From Dictyobacter aurantiacus (GTDB lineage Bacteria > Chloroflexota > Ktedonobacteria > Ktedonobacterales > Ktedonobacteraceae), in NCBI RefSeq assembly GCF_003967515.1, contig NZ_BIFQ01000002.1, positions 1,426,001 to 1,490,000 on the forward strand: a DNA stretch of 64,000 nt, given 5' to 3'. Below, piece by piece: positions 32,901-41,261 of this stretch. The position numbers and the translations under genes are program-made. Within the stretch, counting starts at the first letter, position 1; each line of letters opens with the position of its first letter. The notes beneath the pieces are model-generated. The model did no database searches. It was given only the letters and a program-made list of their open reading frames with translations, and was not told the origin of the DNA.

Positions 32901-33094
32901 GTCTGACGTACGAACTACTGTACAAGTGGTTTTACTGTTAAGACGAACTGCGGTCATCATGTATTAAATTGAAAGGAGCGGTTCAGATGTCTCATTTTGA
33001 TTAGCATGAAGATTGATACATAACAATAGACGAAGCGGCCCGCCGTGATCGATTGATCTAGAAGGTGGGCCTCTTAATGTTTTGGCGGATTACT
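32901..33094. other. Gap with a 5-codon frame behind a strong ribosome site
   Basis: AAAGGAG stands 8 nt before ATG at 32988, but the frame (MSHFD) stops at once. Downstream codons in the same frame read ITIDEAARRDRL between stops, which may be the remains of a decayed gene. A GGCCCGCC/GGTGGGCC stem lies at about 33038-33070. Confidence 0.35.
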
Positions 33095-33370
33095 TTATAC
33101 CTCCGATACTAAAGGGATAATCAAAGTATTCATCGCTCCCAGACCACGAGAATGTTTCCCACGCGAAAAAGCCCCTGAAGCACGAAATGGAATCCCCTCG
33201 TAGGCGGCATAGCACTGCGACCCATCATACACGTATGGCTTACATAAATTCAGCGGTGCTTGCTTTGTGCATGCTGCCCCGTTGACGTACGAAATCTCGA
33301 TTTCATAAGCCTTGCATATCATGCAAGTGGAGCATGCCTTTATTGATACGCGAACCATCGGCATCATCAT
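33095..33370 (-). CDS. Cys-rich hypothetical protein, doubtful
   Basis: An open frame encodes about 90 residues with many Cys (CSTCMICKAYEIEI, AACTKQ, NLCKPYVYDGSQCYAAY) and a Gly/Arg/His stretch near its end (GAFSRGKHSRGLG). I do not recognise it. The start is not clear: ATGs at 33370-33358 follow a weak GGAA, and a GTG at 33412 is also in frame. An overlapping His/Arg-rich frame upstream suggests the locus might be a frameshifted longer gene. It may also be chance. Confidence 0.3.
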   Translation of the reverse strand: MMMPMVRVSIKACSTCMICKAYEIEISYVNGAACTKQAPLNLCKPYVYDGSQCYAAYEGIPFRASGAFSRGKHSRGLGAMNTLIIPLVSEV

Positions 33371-33562
33371 TTCCAGGCACGGAATCGTGGGGGGAGGTTT
33401 GGCGGCACACACAAGGCCGGGCTGCTGCTTTGATGTCGGCGATGCGTGTACGCTGTGCCGCAGCCCTGTGCCGCCTACGGGGACATTTTCGCGTATGGCG
33501 GGCGTAGGGATGCGAATGTATGATGATCCACGGGACCATTTCGTGGGTGGTTGATTTGTGGC

Positions 33563-34243
33563 TTACACGCTGCGACCCTGGGCGCTTTTTTCGAGCTGGG
33601 GCGAGGAGGGTTTGACCTGGTGGTGCGAGACGTCGGCGTATAATTCGATGCGGGCGACGCTGTTCTCAATGGCGATTTTGGTGAGGGAGGTGGGGTGGAT
33701 CACCGGCGGCTCCCAGAGACGGGCGAGCGAACGATCTTCAAAGCTGCTGACGATGGTTTTGAGGGTCACGGCATGCGTGACGAGCAGGATGCTCTGCCCT
33801 GTATGCAGTTCGATCAATTCATTGACTTTAGGGAGCGCACGTTCGCGCACCTGCGCGAAGGTCTCACCTCCGTTGAGGGCCTGGTATTCCTGGGGCGCAT
33901 GCCAGAAGGCAAAGAACTCAGCTGGATGTTGCCGCTCGATCTCGCTGACCAGTTGTCCCTCCCATGAGCCGAGGCCGATCTCTTTGAGCTCTTCGCAGGG
34001 GATGACCGGTTGCGTACGCTGGCCACGGATGATTTCAGCGGTATGGTAGGTGCGTGTGCTAGGACTGGCATAGATGGCGGCGAAGTCTACGTCTTGCACA
34101 GCATCGCGCAACCATGTCGCCTGTTGCGTGCCCAGTTCGGTCAGATCAGAGTTGGTATGGCCCTGCATCCTGCGTTCCGCATTCCAATGCGTCTGACCAT
34201 GCCGGGTGATATAGAGGGTAGTTGTCGTATTATTATTTGCCAT
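33563..34243 (-). CDS. Histidine phosphatase (phosphoglycerate-mutase-like)
   Basis: This 226-residue cytoplasmic enzyme belongs to the histidine phosphatase superfamily, branch 1 (GpmB/CobC-like). The phospho-accepting His is in TRHGQTHWN (about 15), the second Arg and Glu lie in ASPSTRTYHTA and GSWEG, and the second catalytic His is in LLVTHAVTLK. Length and motifs fit a broad-range phosphatase more than a glycolytic mutase. The C-terminal 25 residues are extra and hydrophilic. The ribosome site is weak. No partner genes are adjacent, so the substrate is open. Confidence 0.9.
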   Translation of the reverse strand: MANNNTTTTLYITRHGQTHWNAERRMQGHTNSDLTELGTQQATWLRDAVQDVDFAAIYASPSTRTYHTAEIIRGQRTQPVIPCEELKEIGLGSWEGQLVSEIERQHPAEFFAFWHAPQEYQALNGGETFAQVRERALPKVNELIELHTGQSILLVTHAVTLKTIVSSFEDRSLARLWEPPVIHPTSLTKIAIENSVARIELYADVSHHQVKPSSPQLEKSAQGRSV

Positions 34244-34747
34244 GTTTTTTCATATATCCTTATTGATGCATTCCTGATTTCCGCACCACCGACAATGCTG
34301 TGGTAATTCCCCTTACTATAACACATGCATAGCGCCGTATGAGTATGACGTTAGCGTTGTCCATTGCCAGCCCGTGCTATCCCAACTCATCCATGTGGGC
34401 GCGATTAACCACCAGGGAAAATGCCCGGTGATATCTTTTATTGCTTTATTCAATGAATAATATGAATATGTTCAATGAATGTAATAAGAGGGTAAAATTC
34501 ACCTTTTTGCTGGGTGAACAAAAACTGAATAATTTTTGCATAGAAATTTGGTGATAAAAGGATGGACTGAACATGATGTAGGGATGTATAACAGTATTCA
34601 TAGAAACATGTATGGTTGTTCATGGAGATCGCTATTTTTCATGAACGAACGCCATCAATGCCGCGAACGGTTCAATGAACGAATCACTGATACATATGAA
34701 TGCTGGAAATGATCCAGTACGGTTCACACGTTCAAAGGAGAAAAGAA
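34244..34747. promoter_or_regulatory. Leader of the mannanase gene with TTCAATGAA boxes
   Basis: This AT-rich stretch of about 500 nt has no gene. A nine-base palindrome TTCA-A-TGAA occurs three times: in TATTCAATGAATA (34447-34459), GTTCAATGAAT (34470-34480) and GTTCAATGAAC (34670-34680). They may be operators controlling the secreted GH5 enzyme. A TTTCATGAACGAACG sequence near 34637 is a further partial match. Confidence 0.45.
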
Positions 34748-36976
34748 ATGAGGAGATCAACGCCTCGCTTTACGCGTGTGCTGGCAGTGGGTATGATCTT
34801 ATTTACCGCCATGCTGTCACTGTTCTTCGTCATCCCCTCAACCCACAATTCGACCGCGCAGGCCGCTGTGAGCGGATTTGTGACGCGTTCGGGTTCGCAA
34901 CTGAAGTTAAATGGTAATAATTTTCGTTTCGCTGGCAGCAATATTTACTGGCTAGGACTCGATGAGAACGTCGGTGGCGTGAACTATCCGACGCAGTTCC
35001 GCGTCGATGATGCCCTGGATACCGCCAAAGAGATGGGGGCCAACGTGGTGCGCTCCCACACCCTGGGCATCTCCACCGGCTGTAGCCTCTGCGTCGAGCC
35101 TTCGCTGGGAGTCTTCAACCAGACCGCGTTGCAGCATATGGACTACGCCATCAAGGCGGCTGGAGATCGCGGCATCCGGCTGGTTATCCCTTTCACCGAT
35201 AACTATCACTACTTTCATGGTGGCAAGCACAACTTCACCGACTGGCGTGGTATCTCCGATGAGAATCAGTTCTATACCAACAGCACTGTCATTGGAGATT
35301 TCGAGCAGTATATCAGCACGTTGCTGAACCACGTCAACACCTATACCGGCGTTGCCTGGAAGGACGACCCCACCGTCATGGCCTGGGAGACCGGCAACGA
35401 GATCATTCCTCCTGATAACTGGACCGAGACGATCGCCGCCTATATCAAGGGCATCGACCACAACCATCTCGTACTCGACGGCCATAGTGGTCCGGCCAGC
35501 TCTGAATACTCGTTGCCCGATGTTGACATGTATACCATGCACTACTATCCGATGAGCGTCTCCTGGGTGCAGTCGTATGCCCAGGCTGTGAGCGCTGCCG
35601 GCAAAGTATTCTATGTTGGTGAATACGGCTGGAACAGTGGTGATCCACTCAACACCTTCTTGAGCACCATCGAGAACAGCAATACCGCTGGTGACACCTT
35701 CTGGTCCATTTTTCCGCATGCGGACAATTATGGATATGTGCAGCATAACGACGGCTATACCATGCACTATCCTGGTGACGACTCGACCATGCGTTCAGAT
35801 GCCCAGCTTTTGCGCACCCATGCTTACAAGATGCAAGGGAAGTCGGTCCCGGCCGATGCTGTGCCGCCCGCTCCACTAATTACCAGCGTCTCTGGTAACC
35901 AGATCGCCTGGCGTGGTTCCGCCGGTGGTGATACCTATTCGATCGAGCGTGCCAGCAACAGCAATGGTCCCTGGACCGTCGTGTGCAATCGCTGTGTCAC
36001 CGATAATAATGCGCCCTGGACCGATTCTTCGCAGCCCGGCAGTGGCCAGATCTTCTATCGCGTGCGCGCCTATAATCTTTCGGGCGTCTCCGGCGCCTAT
36101 TCGCAGACCTGGCAGGTGGGAGTTGGCAACATTGGTGGCGGCGGTAATGGCGGCGGCACCACCGTTGTTGATAATCTCAACGACTTTAGCAATATCGCTT
36201 CTCATTCGGCCAATCTCACTTTTGACTCAACCAATACTCAGTACTTCAATAATGACACCTCACGCTTGACGCGCAGCGCCACCTCTGCCGAATGGGCGGT
36301 CTGGAAGCTCACCGGCATGACTTCCTTCCAGGCTGATACCTACTACTGGCCCGGCCAGACCGGGGTGAGTGACTTCCAGTTCTACACCTCGGCGGATAAC
36401 CAGACCTATACCCCGGTCACACCACAGACGAGCAATCTGGGCGGCAACTGGACCCACATTCAGTACATCGTGAGCGTTCCTACTGGAACCAATTACGTCA
36501 AGATGGTCTTCCCTACCAATGCGACGAATGCCTGGGATCCTCAGATCGCGCAGGTCACCTATAGTGGCAGCGGTAGCAGTGGGACGCCGACGCCGACGCC
36601 AACCCCGACTAATACACCAACGCCGACGCCGACCAGTACACCCGTGACCGGCAACAGTTGCAGCGTCGCCTATAGCATTACCAACCAGTGGTCGGGCGGC
36701 TTCAATGGCAACATCGACATTACCAATACCGGCTCATCCATCATCAATGGCTGGACCCTGGTCTTCTCGTTCCCCAGCGGTCAACAGGTCACCAGCGGCT
36801 GGAACGGCACCTTTACCCAGCAAGGCGCGCAGGTGACGGTCACCAACGCCAGTTATAATGGCACGATCAACGCGGGTGCGAAGACCAGTATCGGCTTTAG
36901 CGCGAACGTGAGTGGTAGCAACAATAATCCCACCACCTTCACGCTCAACGGCACATCCTGCCAGGTCGCATCGTAG
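34748..36976 (+). CDS. Secreted GH5 mannanase-like enzyme with CBM2
   Basis: This 742-residue secreted glycoside hydrolase has a signal peptide (about 1-40, cut near AQAA). A GH5-type barrel follows (about 42-385), with the acid/base Glu218 in WETGNEI and the nucleophile Glu292 in YVGEYGW. The start FRFAGSNIYWLGLDE is typical of endo-beta-1,4-mannanases. Then come a fibronectin-like region (about 393-470), a second beta domain, a Thr-Pro linker and a family 2 cellulose-binding module (about 640-742). It probably cuts mannan bound to plant cell walls. AAAGGAG precedes the ATG. The TAG stop lies inside a dispersed repeat. Expansin follows 45 nt downstream. Confidence 0.92.
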   Translation: MRRSTPRFTRVLAVGMILFTAMLSLFFVIPSTHNSTAQAAVSGFVTRSGSQLKLNGNNFRFAGSNIYWLGLDENVGGVNYPTQFRVDDALDTAKEMGANVVRSHTLGISTGCSLCVEPSLGVFNQTALQHMDYAIKAAGDRGIRLVIPFTDNYHYFHGGKHNFTDWRGISDENQFYTNSTVIGDFEQYISTLLNHVNTYTGVAWKDDPTVMAWETGNEIIPPDNWTETIAAYIKGIDHNHLVLDGHSGPASSEYSLPDVDMYTMHYYPMSVSWVQSYAQAVSAAGKVFYVGEYGWNSGDPLNTFLSTIENSNTAGDTFWSIFPHADNYGYVQHNDGYTMHYPGDDSTMRSDAQLLRTHAYKMQGKSVPADAVPPAPLITSVSGNQIAWRGSAGGDTYSIERASNSNGPWTVVCNRCVTDNNAPWTDSSQPGSGQIFYRVRAYNLSGVSGAYSQTWQVGVGNIGGGGNGGGTTVVDNLNDFSNIASHSANLTFDSTNTQYFNNDTSRLTRSATSAEWAVWKLTGMTSFQADTYYWPGQTGVSDFQFYTSADNQTYTPVTPQTSNLGGNWTHIQYIVSVPTGTNYVKMVFPTNATNAWDPQIAQVTYSGSGSSGTPTPTPTPTNTPTPTPTSTPVTGNSCSVAYSITNQWSGGFNGNIDITNTGSSIINGWTLVFSFPSGQQVTSGWNGTFTQQGAQVTVTNASYNGTINAGAKTSIGFSANVSGSNNNPTTFTLNGTSCQVAS

Positions 36977-37009
36977 GTGGGGCTTGCCCCAGCTTTGCCG
37001 CGTAGCGAC
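36972..37009 (+). repeat. GTAGGT-hairpin dispersed repeat, copy 2
   Basis: CGTAGGTGGGGCTTGCCCC, then AGCTTTGCCGCGTAGCGAC, closely matches the unit at 1555-1594. Its TAG provides the stop codon of the mannanase gene, and its end abuts the ribosome site of the expansin gene. Confidence 0.65.
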
Positions 37010-37021
37010 TAAGGAAAAGCA

Positions 37022-38446
37022 ATGAAAGATAGAAAGAATCCTAAGCGATGGCTTGTTAGTGGCATGGCTGTTCTGCTGATCTGCTGCCTTGTGGGCGTCT
37101 TATTCATAAGCCTGCAGGTCACACACGCGGCATCCACCTACTGCCAGGCAACCTATGCCGTGACCAATCAGTGGCCGGGAGGCTATAGCGCCAATATTAC
37201 CATTCAGAATACCAGCGGTAGTGCCTGGTCAAACTGGACCCTCAAATTCACATTGGGGGCCAGCGACCAGAGCGTTACGCAGGGCTGGAATGGTACTTTT
37301 ACCCAGTCAGGTCAGCAGGTGACGGTGGTGAACGCCAGCTATAATGGGAACGTGGCGGTCAACGGGACCGCCGTTCCCGGCTTTAACGCCAACGCCAGCT
37401 CCAGCAGTGCGGCCTCCACCTCATTTAGCGTCAATGGCAATCCCTGCAATGGAAGCGGTGGATCAACCCCGACCCCCACGCCGGGTACGACACCAACGCC
37501 AACGCCGGGTACGACACCGACGCCTGCACCCACGCCGGGACAGACGCCGACACCAACGCCGACTCCTGGCTCTTTTGTGCCCGGTGTTACTCCAACGCAA
37601 CTGCAGCTCGAAGGCAGTCACACTGGCAACGCTACCTGGTTCTCTGGACTGGGCAGTCCTTATGGCGGCTGTGGCGTGCCCCAGGCCAATCTGGATTCGC
37701 AGAACTTTGTTGCCATGAACGTACAGAATACGCCGAACGACTATACAACCTACCTCACACGTCCGATCGGGGCGCAAAACGCCAGCAAGATCGGTATGTT
37801 TAGCAACGGACTCAACTGCGGACGCTGGGTGCGCGTCACCATCGGCGATTTCTGCACCGGCATCAATGATGGGGCCCAGAACATGCCTTTCTGCCGCAAC
37901 GGCAACTGGATTACCGATAAGTATAACGGCGCGACACTCGATATGCTGGTGGCCGATAGCTGCCAGGATGGAAACGCCTGGTGCCGCGACGATCCCAACC
38001 ATCTGGACCTGGCGCAGGACTCGCTAAACAAGTTTGTCCTCAACGGACAGCCTGTTGGCGATATGTATCCCAATTCCTGGCAGAATCGCCAGATTAGCTG
38101 GCAATTCATTCCCGCGCCCAACTATACCGGTGATATCCAGCTCGGATTTTTGCAGGGGGCTAGCCCATACTGGTCGGCCATCTCGATCACGCACCTGGCC
38201 AATGGCATCCATGGCATCGAGTATTATCAGAATGGCGCCTGGGTCAACGCTTCGATGGACAGCGATCTCGGCCAGGACTATATCATTCTGCCAACCACCT
38301 CTGGTGGAAAGGACTACCAGATCAAAGTCTTTGATGCTAATAATCAGCCCATCAATAATGGGCGCATCTATACATTTTCCTATCCCAGCAGTTGTGGGTC
38401 ATCGTGTTCCGCGCCCCTGGTGAACGTCCCCTATACGACCGCTTGA
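37022..38446 (+). CDS. Secreted CBM2-expansin protein
   Basis: This 474-residue secreted protein has a signal peptide (cut near THAAS, about 37), a family 2 cellulose-binding module (about 40-142), a linker of PTPTPGT repeats (about 147-187), and an expansin-like part (about 195-465). The first expansin domain starts GNATWFSGLGSPYGGCG and keeps the active-type Asp in PNHLDLAQDSL. The second looks like the beta-sandwich sugar-binding domain. Expansins loosen cellulose without hydrolysis and would help the mannanase encoded just upstream. AAGGAAAAGC precedes the ATG. The CBM2 here and that of the mannanase are clearly related. Confidence 0.88.
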   Translation: MKDRKNPKRWLVSGMAVLLICCLVGVLFISLQVTHAASTYCQATYAVTNQWPGGYSANITIQNTSGSAWSNWTLKFTLGASDQSVTQGWNGTFTQSGQQVTVVNASYNGNVAVNGTAVPGFNANASSSSAASTSFSVNGNPCNGSGGSTPTPTPGTTPTPTPGTTPTPAPTPGQTPTPTPTPGSFVPGVTPTQLQLEGSHTGNATWFSGLGSPYGGCGVPQANLDSQNFVAMNVQNTPNDYTTYLTRPIGAQNASKIGMFSNGLNCGRWVRVTIGDFCTGINDGAQNMPFCRNGNWITDKYNGATLDMLVADSCQDGNAWCRDDPNHLDLAQDSLNKFVLNGQPVGDMYPNSWQNRQISWQFIPAPNYTGDIQLGFLQGASPYWSAISITHLANGIHGIEYYQNGAWVNASMDSDLGQDYIILPTTSGGKDYQIKVFDANNQPINNGRIYTFSYPSSCGSSCSAPLVNVPYTTA

Positions 38447-38458
38447 TCGTAGGCATCA

Positions 38459-38532
38459 TTTGTAAGGGATAGAACAGCAGCACAGGTGGACGCGGTCGCG
38501 TCCACCTGTGCTGCTGTTCTATCCCTTACAAA
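38459..38532. repeat. Long perfect palindrome, 36-bp arms
   Basis: TTTGTAAGGGATAGAACAGC at the left mirrors GCTGTTCTATCCCTTACAAA at the right. Arms of 36 bp pair without mismatch around a 2-nt loop. It lies 12 nt after the expansin stop. There is no U-run. Confidence 0.92.
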
Positions 38533-38608
38533 ATCAGACACTTTCGCAAGGCGTTATGCTACAATAAATATATATGAATGCCGGGCCTGCACAAAAGGAT
38601 TTGCCTAT

Positions 38609-39526
38609 ATGCTCCTACCGCAAAAAGGTCGTCTCTCAGTGGAGGTTAGCAACGCTGACCTGTCTGTGAAAGATGAGAACGTACCCTTAAAAGCCTCTGC
38701 CAGACGTGGTTTGTTGCTGTTCTTCCTGCTCCTGATTGTTTGTTCTGGCCTTGCTGCCTGGTTTACCCTGGCCACACAAAGTGTGGTGAGCAGCTTTCTA
38801 TTGATGTGGTCCCCTGGCTGCGCGGCTTTATTGACACGCTGGATCTTGCACGAGGGGTGGCGTGACATCTCGCTGCGCTTTGGTGGTCGCCGCACCTGGA
38901 GCGCGATCGCGCTGGCGCTATTGACGCCGCTCGTGGTGGCGCTGCTGGCCTACGGGCTGGCCTGGTCCACTGGCCTGGCACATCTGATCCCTTTTCGACC
39001 CTCTCCCAGCCTTGGCTTCGCGATCAACTTGTTTGGCGCCAATGCGGCGTGGCCACTGACTTTGCTATTGATCATCTCCTTTTTCTCGGCTGAGATGATC
39101 AATGCCACTGGTGAGGAGCTTGGTTGGCGTGGCTACATGCTGACGCGTCTGATCGACGCGGGCGTGCCGCAGCCCATCATCGTCAGTGGACTTATCTGGT
39201 CCCTCTGGCACTGGCCGCTGATCTTTCTGACCGCGCCAGTTATGGGCTGGCCGGTCGTCTTTTCCGCCTGCGTTTTCCTGGTCACCATCACCAGTCTTGG
39301 CTGCCTGGAGGCGCGCCTGCGTCTGCAGACCGGAAGCATCTGGCCCTCAGTGGTCCTGCATGCCGCCTGGAACAGCTTTATCGTAGAGATCTTCAACTCG
39401 CTCAACCGCGACGGAGACACCTCGCACTGGACAGGTGAGTCTGGTCTGCTGGTCGCAGCCCTGATGGTTGTGCTGGCCTGGCTCTTTCTCCGTGGCCAAT
39501 GGAAATGGCGACGCTACGTAGAATGA
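38609..39526 (+). CDS. CPBP-family intramembrane protease
   Basis: This 305-residue membrane protein belongs to the CPBP (CAAX protease and bacteriocin-processing) family. Eight or so spans are predicted. The conserved motifs are TGEELGWRG (the EExxxR motif), SGLIWSLWHWPL (His) and LHAAWNS. Members cleave prenylated proteins or peptides in the membrane, or give self-protection against bacteriocins. I chose the ATG at 38609 with AAGGA 9 nt before it; an upstream in-frame extension crosses the 36-bp palindrome and is unlikely. The nearest lanthipeptide genes are about 3 kb away, so a role in immunity is possible only as a guess. Confidence 0.88.
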   Translation: MLLPQKGRLSVEVSNADLSVKDENVPLKASARRGLLLFFLLLIVCSGLAAWFTLATQSVVSSFLLMWSPGCAALLTRWILHEGWRDISLRFGGRRTWSAIALALLTPLVVALLAYGLAWSTGLAHLIPFRPSPSLGFAINLFGANAAWPLTLLLIISFFSAEMINATGEELGWRGYMLTRLIDAGVPQPIIVSGLIWSLWHWPLIFLTAPVMGWPVVFSACVFLVTITSLGCLEARLRLQTGSIWPSVVLHAAWNSFIVEIFNSLNRDGDTSHWTGESGLLVAALMVVLAWLFLRGQWKWRRYVE

Positions 39527-39602
39527 GCAATCGAGAAAGATTGCTTATTCTACCGCCTTTGTAACTCTTTAAGTCTGATTGACGCCTACGGCATCAACCA
39601 GC

Positions 39603-39668
39603 TTGTCTTGTGCCGTTGTGGAAATTTGTCAGCCATGGCTGACAAATTTCCACAACGGCACAAGACAA
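39603..39668. repeat. Long perfect palindrome, 33-bp arms
   Basis: TTGTCTTGTGCCGTTGTGGA at the left mirrors TCCACAACGGCACAAGACAA at the right, meeting at CCATGG with no loop. It lies between convergent genes (CPBP protease and a glycosyltransferase). Confidence 0.92.
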
Positions 39669-39697
39669 ATTAGCTCTGCGCAGCAGCGCAAGGGCAT

Positions 39698-40942
39698 TTA
39701 TGCTTGCTGGCTACTTATCTGACGATATAGCTGCAGCAGCTTTGTACTTTCTTTCTCCCAGCAAAGATCCTGACGGGCGGCCTGCAGGGCGTTGGCGCGC
39801 ATGCGTGCCAGTTCATCCGCATTGCTGAGCAGCATGTTGATGTCTTTCCCGACATCGGCGGGGTCCATCGAGCGAACGACACGACCAACCTGGTAGGTAT
39901 CCAGAATCTCGCGTACCGCTTCCAGGGGGGATGAGAGCACCGGCAGGCCGGCCTGAAGATATTCAAACAGCTTGTTGGGCAGGCACATGCGCACGTTCGG
40001 TGTATAATCCAGTGGAAGGATACTCAGGCCGAGGTCAGCGGAAGCCGTCCATTCCAACAGGTCATCGTAGGGAACGGCCGGAATGATTTTGATATGCGCA
40101 TCCACCCCTTGCAGCATGATGAGCTGCCTTAATTCCGTGCGCGTCGTGCCGATATTTTGTCCCATAATAACAATGACATGCTCAGGCTCCAGATAGGCGG
40201 CTGCCCGTACCAGGCGATCCAGACCACGATCGGGCTGAATATTTCCCTGGTAGAGGGCGATGCGCGTGTACGCGGGCAGGTTTAGATGCTGGCGCAGGCG
40301 ATCCGTCTTCCCACAGGTACGGTATTGTGGCAGGTTGCGCAGTAGCACGACGTGGGGAATGTGATAGCGCCGCTGTAGCTCCTGCACAATTGGAGGCGAT
40401 ACCGTAATTACCGTGGCACAGCGCGTCAGCATAGAGCGCAGGCATCCTTTCATGATGCCATAAAAGAGGCGGCGACTCTTCGACATAGCCGCCAGCGGCA
40501 TATCTTGAAGCGGCATCTCATATGCCTCAAAGATCAATGGTTTGCGCCGCAAACGTGCAGCCAGGTAGCAGGCGGGCAAGGCCGTCAATTCGCAGGCATG
40601 ATAGATATCGGTTGATTGCCGCATCAAGGTGATCACCCCACGTATAAACATCATCAGGGCTGTGCGCCAGCCATGGCGCTGAAAGCGTGTGAGCTCAAAC
40701 TGCTGATCGACATCGATATGCGTCACCTGGTAATGGGAAGATTCCAGTGGCTGCTGAGAAGCTGAGGTAGCCACGTCCACTATCGTCACCCAGCATCCCG
40801 CCGCAGTCAACGTTGTCGCGTTACGCTGCAGGCGTATATCGACGCGAGCGTTGCGCACCACATGCATGCAAACATGGAGCGAGGTTGGAAACTGACCATT
40901 CTCTACATATTCATCCCCACAGGCAGGAAAAATCATCTTCAT
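39698..40942 (-). CDS. Glycosyltransferase, GT4-like
   Basis: This 414-residue GT-B glycosyltransferase begins MKMIFPACGDEYVENG and carries the sugar-nucleotide half with ALYQGNIQPDRGLDRLV, LGLSILPLDYTPNVRMCLPNKLFEYLQAGLPVLSSP and a final amphipathic tail. It probably decorates a surface polysaccharide or lipid. I chose the ATG at 40942, preceded by AGGAACAGG; the longer frame runs through a palindrome and encodes a YTYTYT stretch. The next gene upstream is another glycosyltransferase on the same strand, about 320 nt away, with a dispersed repeat in between. Donor and acceptor are unknown. Confidence 0.88.
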   Translation of the reverse strand: MKMIFPACGDEYVENGQFPTSLHVCMHVVRNARVDIRLQRNATTLTAAGCWVTIVDVATSASQQPLESSHYQVTHIDVDQQFELTRFQRHGWRTALMMFIRGVITLMRQSTDIYHACELTALPACYLAARLRRKPLIFEAYEMPLQDMPLAAMSKSRRLFYGIMKGCLRSMLTRCATVITVSPPIVQELQRRYHIPHVVLLRNLPQYRTCGKTDRLRQHLNLPAYTRIALYQGNIQPDRGLDRLVRAAAYLEPEHVIVIMGQNIGTTRTELRQLIMLQGVDAHIKIIPAVPYDDLLEWTASADLGLSILPLDYTPNVRMCLPNKLFEYLQAGLPVLSSPLEAVREILDTYQVGRVVRSMDPADVGKDINMLLSNADELARMRANALQAARQDLCWEKESTKLLQLYRQISSQQA

Positions 40943-40965
40943 CGTCCTGTTCCTTACTTCTTTGC

Positions 40966-40993
40966 TTGACGTATACGTATACGTATACGTCAA
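40966..40993. promoter_or_regulatory. 28-bp palindrome of GTATAC repeats
   Basis: TTGAC, then (GTATAC) repeats, then GTCAA form a perfect 28-bp palindrome 24 nt upstream of the glycosyltransferase start. It could be an operator, or a hairpin covering the leader of the mRNA. Its tandem core also makes slippage likely. Confidence 0.5.
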
Positions 40994-41078
40994 ATTGTGA
41001 ACAATCGAGCAACCGGCCGGTGTGTCAGGCGCTATCGTAATATCACTGGCAACCCGAGCTATCTTATGCCTCAGACTT

Positions 41079-41259
41079 TTATGATGATGGCCTGCGGCCT
41101 GCATGGGTGTTCGTACCTGCGGTGCTCAACAGCTCTTTGTGTGTTGGTGCAAGGGGCGCATCCGCGCCCCTTGCACCAACACACAAAATCGGTGTGGCTG
41201 CGTCAGCAGCCACCTGTGCGGGGGCGCTGACGTGGCTCTATACGACGAGAGTCAGACAC
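41079..41259 (+). repeat. Composite hairpin repeat, copy C
   Basis: This is the clearest copy: GGCCTGCGGCCTGCATGGGT, TTCGTACCTGCGGTGCTCAA, a central hairpin with perfect 24-bp arms (41136-41159 and 41164-41187, loop ATCC), then AAATCGGTGTGGCTGCG with a second small hairpin, CTGTGCGGGGGCGCTGAC and CTATACGACGAGAGTCAGAC. It fills the gap between two glycosyltransferase genes. Confidence 0.9.
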
Positions 41260-41261
41260 GC

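Noticed and set aside
36590..37570. Repetitive ACGCCGACGCC-type DNA, considered as a satellite or CRISPR-like array
   Set aside because: It encodes Thr-Pro linkers in frame between known domains of two secreted proteins.
38486..38608. N-terminal extension of the CPBP protease
   Set aside because: It would translate half of a 36-bp palindrome, and a good ribosome site stands before the ATG at 38609.
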